Source: an uncultured Bacilli bacterium (GTDB taxonomy: Bacteria > Bacillota_I > Bacilli_A > RF39 > UBA660). From it: 62,239 bases of DNA. Numbering within the stretch: position 1 is the stretch's first letter; each line of letters starts with the position of its first letter. Positions 59,825 to 62,239 of the stretch are shown here, piece by piece. The stretch covers positions 1-62,239 of the forward strand of contig CAKPCA010000006.1 of NCBI GenBank assembly GCA_934141145.1, in the 5' to 3' direction. The translations under genes and the position numbers were made by a program. Below the pieces are notes generated by a model. It ran no database searches and was not told the DNA's origin. It saw only the letters and a list, made by a program, of their open reading frames with translations.

Positions 59825-60903
59825 TTGTTTGCAATATATTTTACATAATATTCTTCATATGTGATATTTTTTTTATGGATCATAGTTGCGGCTTTAACAC
59901 CAACATATCTAATATGCCATGCTTCTTCCGCACATCCAGTAATATCTTCCCATTCCTTTTTATATCTAATTATATATCCATATTTGTATGCATTTTTACT
60001 AAGCCATGCATATTCTTCACCTTTAGTAGTAATTGTCCAAATATTGGCAAGATCTACTGCAAGTCCAAGTTCATGTTCTGAATATCCAGCTTTTGCGGCA
60101 TATTTATCTGCTTCTTCCTGACTATGATTATATACATAATTTTTATATATTACTCCTTGGTATTCATGACTTCTATATGCAGATTCTGCATAAAACTTAA
60201 CGCCATCTTTTCTAGAAGCATCACACATTTCTACGAATTTCTCATAAGCTTCTTTTCTAAGTTTCTTTTGTCCATATGTATTATTTGCATAATCACTATC
60301 CATATTTACTAAATCTTTTGGTTCATAATCTTCTGGTAATTCACGATATTTATTTACAAGAACAGTTATGTCATCTGGATTTTTAACAACAGTTGTATCT
60401 TCATAAGGTTCTTTATCTAAATTTGATTCAATTCTTGTTACTACGTCATCTATACTTAGTTTTTTATTTTTTTTCTGATATTTTAAGTATCTATCATATT
60501 TTTTATAACTAAAATATTTTATGTTTATAAATTCTTCAAAATCTTTGTTATATTTTCTTGCTAAAAAATCAGTTTTTTGTGATTTATTCAGATTTTTAAG
60601 TACATAACTAATTACATTTTTGCTATATCCCATATTATTCATTTTTTGTATATAGTCTTTAGTATTATTATCTATTTTCTTTTTATTCTTTAAATCATTA
60701 ATTAAATCTTTTATTTCTTTTGTATTATAGTTAGTACTATATAATGAATCAATAACTCCTGCATATTGTATATTTGAAATATATAAAGGTGCATGCAAAA
60801 TTTTAGTTTTATTAATAAGAAATATAGGTATTATAATTATAAGCACTAATATTATTTTAGCAAGATCTCTTCTAAGCTTATAGTTTGGTTTTTTCTTTTT
60901 CAT
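59821..60903 (-). CDS. VanY-type D-alanyl-D-alanine carboxypeptidase (M15B), membrane-anchored
   Basis: 360 aa. Basic N-terminus, one membrane helix (about 15-33), an ~150-residue Lys/Asn-rich helical region (stalk), then the M15 domain: ESAYRSHEYQ, zinc motif SEHELGLAVDL (SxHxxGxAxD) and EAWHIRYVG (catalytic Glu and zinc His). Trims the terminal D-Ala from stem peptides outside the membrane. Adjacent to the penicillin-binding DacF-like gene, which has the same activity by a different mechanism (divergent, 110-base gap). Confidence 0.92.
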   Translation of the reverse strand: MKKKKPNYKLRRDLAKIILVLIIIIPIFLINKTKILHAPLYISNIQYAGVIDSLYSTNYNTKEIKDLINDLKNKKKIDNNTKDYIQKMNNMGYSKNVISYVLKNLNKSQKTDFLARKYNKDFEEFINIKYFSYKKYDRYLKYQKKNKKLSIDDVVTRIESNLDKEPYEDTTVVKNPDDITVLVNKYRELPEDYEPKDLVNMDSDYANNTYGQKKLRKEAYEKFVEMCDASRKDGVKFYAESAYRSHEYQGVIYKNYVYNHSQEEADKYAAKAGYSEHELGLAVDLANIWTITTKGEEYAWLSKNAYKYGYIIRYKKEWEDITGCAEEAWHIRYVGVKAATMIHKKNITYEEYYVKYIANK

Positions 60904-61013
60904 ACTATTACCATCCTTATTTTCTTCATTATATCAATAAAAAAATAATAAATCAACATATATAATTTGTTATTTTTTTAAATATTTATCATATTTTTTA
61001 TTAGAGGTGTTAT

Positions 61014-62165
61014 ATGAAAAAGTTTATTTTAATATTTTTAATGTCATTTATATTTATGACAAGTGTAAAAGCAGAAGATTTAAATTTAGCGAGTAGTGCA
61101 AAAAGTTCGATATTAATTGAGGCATCAACAGGTGAAATAATTCATTCTAGTAATGAAAATGAAAGATATGCTCCTGCATCAATGACTAAGATAATGAGTT
61201 TGATTTTAATAATGGAAGAAATAGAAAAAGGTGCATTAGATTTAAATGAAAAAATAAAAGTAAGTGCAAATGCTGCATCTATGGGTGGATCACAAATCTA
61301 TTTAGAAGCAGGAGAAGAAATGACTGTAAATGATTTACTAAAAGGAATATGTGTTGGATCTGCAAATGATGCAATTGTTGCTTTAGCAGAAAGAATATCA
61401 GGTACAGAAGAAGCATTTGTTTTTAAAATGAATGAAAGAGCTAAAAAAATGGGACTAAAAAATACTAATTTTAAAAATGCAACTGGACTTGATGAAGCAA
61501 ATCACTATTCAACAGCATATGATATGGCACAAATGGCAAGAGAACTTGTAAGACATAGCAAGATTCTTGAGTATTCAGGTATTTATGAAACTTATTTAAG
61601 ACAAGATACTAACAAGAAGTTTTGGCTTGTAAATACTAATAAATTAATAAAAACATATGATGGTATGGATGGACTTAAAACAGGTTACACAAAAGAGGCA
61701 GGATACTGCTTAACTGCAACTGCAAAAAGAAATGATATGAGATTAATAGGTGTAATAATGGGAGAAGAAACAAGTGCAAAAAGAAATGAAGAAATGAGTA
61801 AAATGTTAGATTATGGTTTTAATTTGTATAATGTTAATAATTTCTTAACTACTAAAACTAAAGTAGGTATTCTTAAAAATGATAAAAGTAAAAATGGAAA
61901 AGTAAATGTAGTACCTACTCAAGATATAAATGTTTTAAATAAAAAAGGAAATAAAGATAGAAACTTAAGTTATAAATTAAATATAACTAATGAAGAAATA
62001 CCTATAAAAAAAGGAGATGTAGTTGGTTATTTATCTGTATATGAAAATAATAAAGAAATTTACAAAATAAATGTTACAATAGACAAAGATATAGAAAAAG
62101 CAAATATAATAGAATTATTACTTAGAAATATAAAAGATGTTATGACAGGTGATAATATAATGTAA
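61014..62165 (+). CDS. DacF/DacA-type D-alanyl-D-alanine carboxypeptidase (PBP5 family, S11)
   Basis: 383 aa. Signal peptide about 1-20 (VKA/ED). Penicillin-binding motifs in order: SMTK (SxxK, ~56), SAND (SxN, ~116) and KTGYT (KTG, ~222). A C-terminal beta-rich PBP5_C domain follows (VGILKNDKSKNG, IPIKKGDVVGYLSVYENN). It ends in a weakly amphipathic helix for membrane association. Sporulating Bacilli use DacF in cortex synthesis, so the DacF label is possible but DacA-like is equally so. Ends in a strong hairpin. Confidence 0.93.
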   Translation: MKKFILIFLMSFIFMTSVKAEDLNLASSAKSSILIEASTGEIIHSSNENERYAPASMTKIMSLILIMEEIEKGALDLNEKIKVSANAASMGGSQIYLEAGEEMTVNDLLKGICVGSANDAIVALAERISGTEEAFVFKMNERAKKMGLKNTNFKNATGLDEANHYSTAYDMAQMARELVRHSKILEYSGIYETYLRQDTNKKFWLVNTNKLIKTYDGMDGLKTGYTKEAGYCLTATAKRNDMRLIGVIMGEETSAKRNEEMSKMLDYGFNLYNVNNFLTTKTKVGILKNDKSKNGKVNVVPTQDINVLNKKGNKDRNLSYKLNITNEEIPIKKGDVVGYLSVYENNKEIYKINVTIDKDIEKANIIELLLRNIKDVMTGDNIM

Positions 62166-62196
62166 AAATATTTAAGGAAACTTAAATATTTTTTTA
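62166..62196 (+). terminator. Terminator after DacF/DacA-like gene
   Basis: A perfect 11-bp stem AAATATTTAAG/CTTAAATATTT with a GAAA loop and T-run. The remaining ~40 bases of the window show no gene start. Confidence 0.85.
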
Positions 62197-62239
62197 AAAT
62201 TAGGGGAAAAGAGAAAAAAATAGCAAATATAAGTAATGA

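Noticed and set aside
59803..60312. Plus-strand hydrophobic ORFs opposite the VanY-like gene
   Set aside because: Shadows of the Lys/Asn-rich minus-strand gene, which has intact M15 motifs.

Overview
The window is a very AT-rich chromosome segment from a low-GC Firmicutes bacterium. TGA is used as a stop and tryptophan is TGG, so the code is 11, not the Mycoplasma code. Gene content points to class Bacilli: the sufCDSUB order, rny, a nusA-rnpM-infB-rbfA operon, GerQ, a YutH-like protein, a CotY/CotZ-like protein and RodA. My inference is an uncultured, gut-type Bacilli lineage near the Mollicutes/RF39 side that keeps some spore-coat genes. Nearly every gene has an AGGTG/GGAGG ribosome-binding site, and short hairpins with T-runs separate most transcription units.

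Layout. 1-4.0 kb: the end of an Rpn-family nuclease, then ung, lemA-like, gerQ, rubrerythrin, trmL, mscL and a thioredoxin-like lipoprotein. 4.05-16.0 kb: a co-directional type IV secretion-like locus. It has a VirB2-like small pilin candidate, a secreted Cys-rich protein ending in the same pilin-like domain, and a VirB6/TrbL-like channel protein. These are followed by a PrgI/VirB3-like protein, a stand-alone TraC-like N-domain protein, VirB4 ATPase, a two-domain wall hydrolase and a VirD4 coupling ATPase. No relaxase, integrase or VirB8 is visible, so this may be a resident secretion machine and not a mobile element. 16-28 kb: rhodanese, small alarmone synthetase, a 55-aa protein, phosphoketolase, a flavoprotein, SDR, a methionine gamma-lyase-like PLP enzyme, hypotheticals, rny, a YutH-like protein, NifU-like and S1-domain proteins.

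28.1-31.2 kb: two tRNA clusters (Val Thr Tyr Gln Lys / Leu Ser fMet, then Asp Phe Arg Pro) flank a GDPD-DUF368 pair. 31.2-40 kb: accessory-looking genes. These are an orphan MvaI/BcnI-like nuclease with an apparent ATT start, a polytopic membrane protein, a cysteine desulfurase with a TtcA-like thiolase, an XRE regulator, a Cys-rich DUF1292 protein and tRNA-Ala. After them come an HEFAH metallopeptidase paired with an active-site-less ImmA-like protein, then RodA. 40-44 kb: CotO-like and CotY/CotZ-like genes, a membrane EIIB-like protein without the phosphorylated Cys, an orphan histidine kinase, a phosphoesterase and a CPBP protease. 44.2-49 kb: the translation operon rimP (C-terminal domain missing)-nusA-rnpM-comEB-infB-rbfA. 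49-62 kb: a tail-anchored TIM-barrel-like protein, a HIT protein, sufCDSUB, a tail-less SSB, XRE, pyrimidine nucleoside phosphorylase, an ABC exporter and two D,D-carboxypeptidases.

The strongest candidate for something new is the 4-16 kb secretion locus, especially the pair of proteins sharing one pilin-like domain. All functional calls are from motif recognition by eye; no database search was run.
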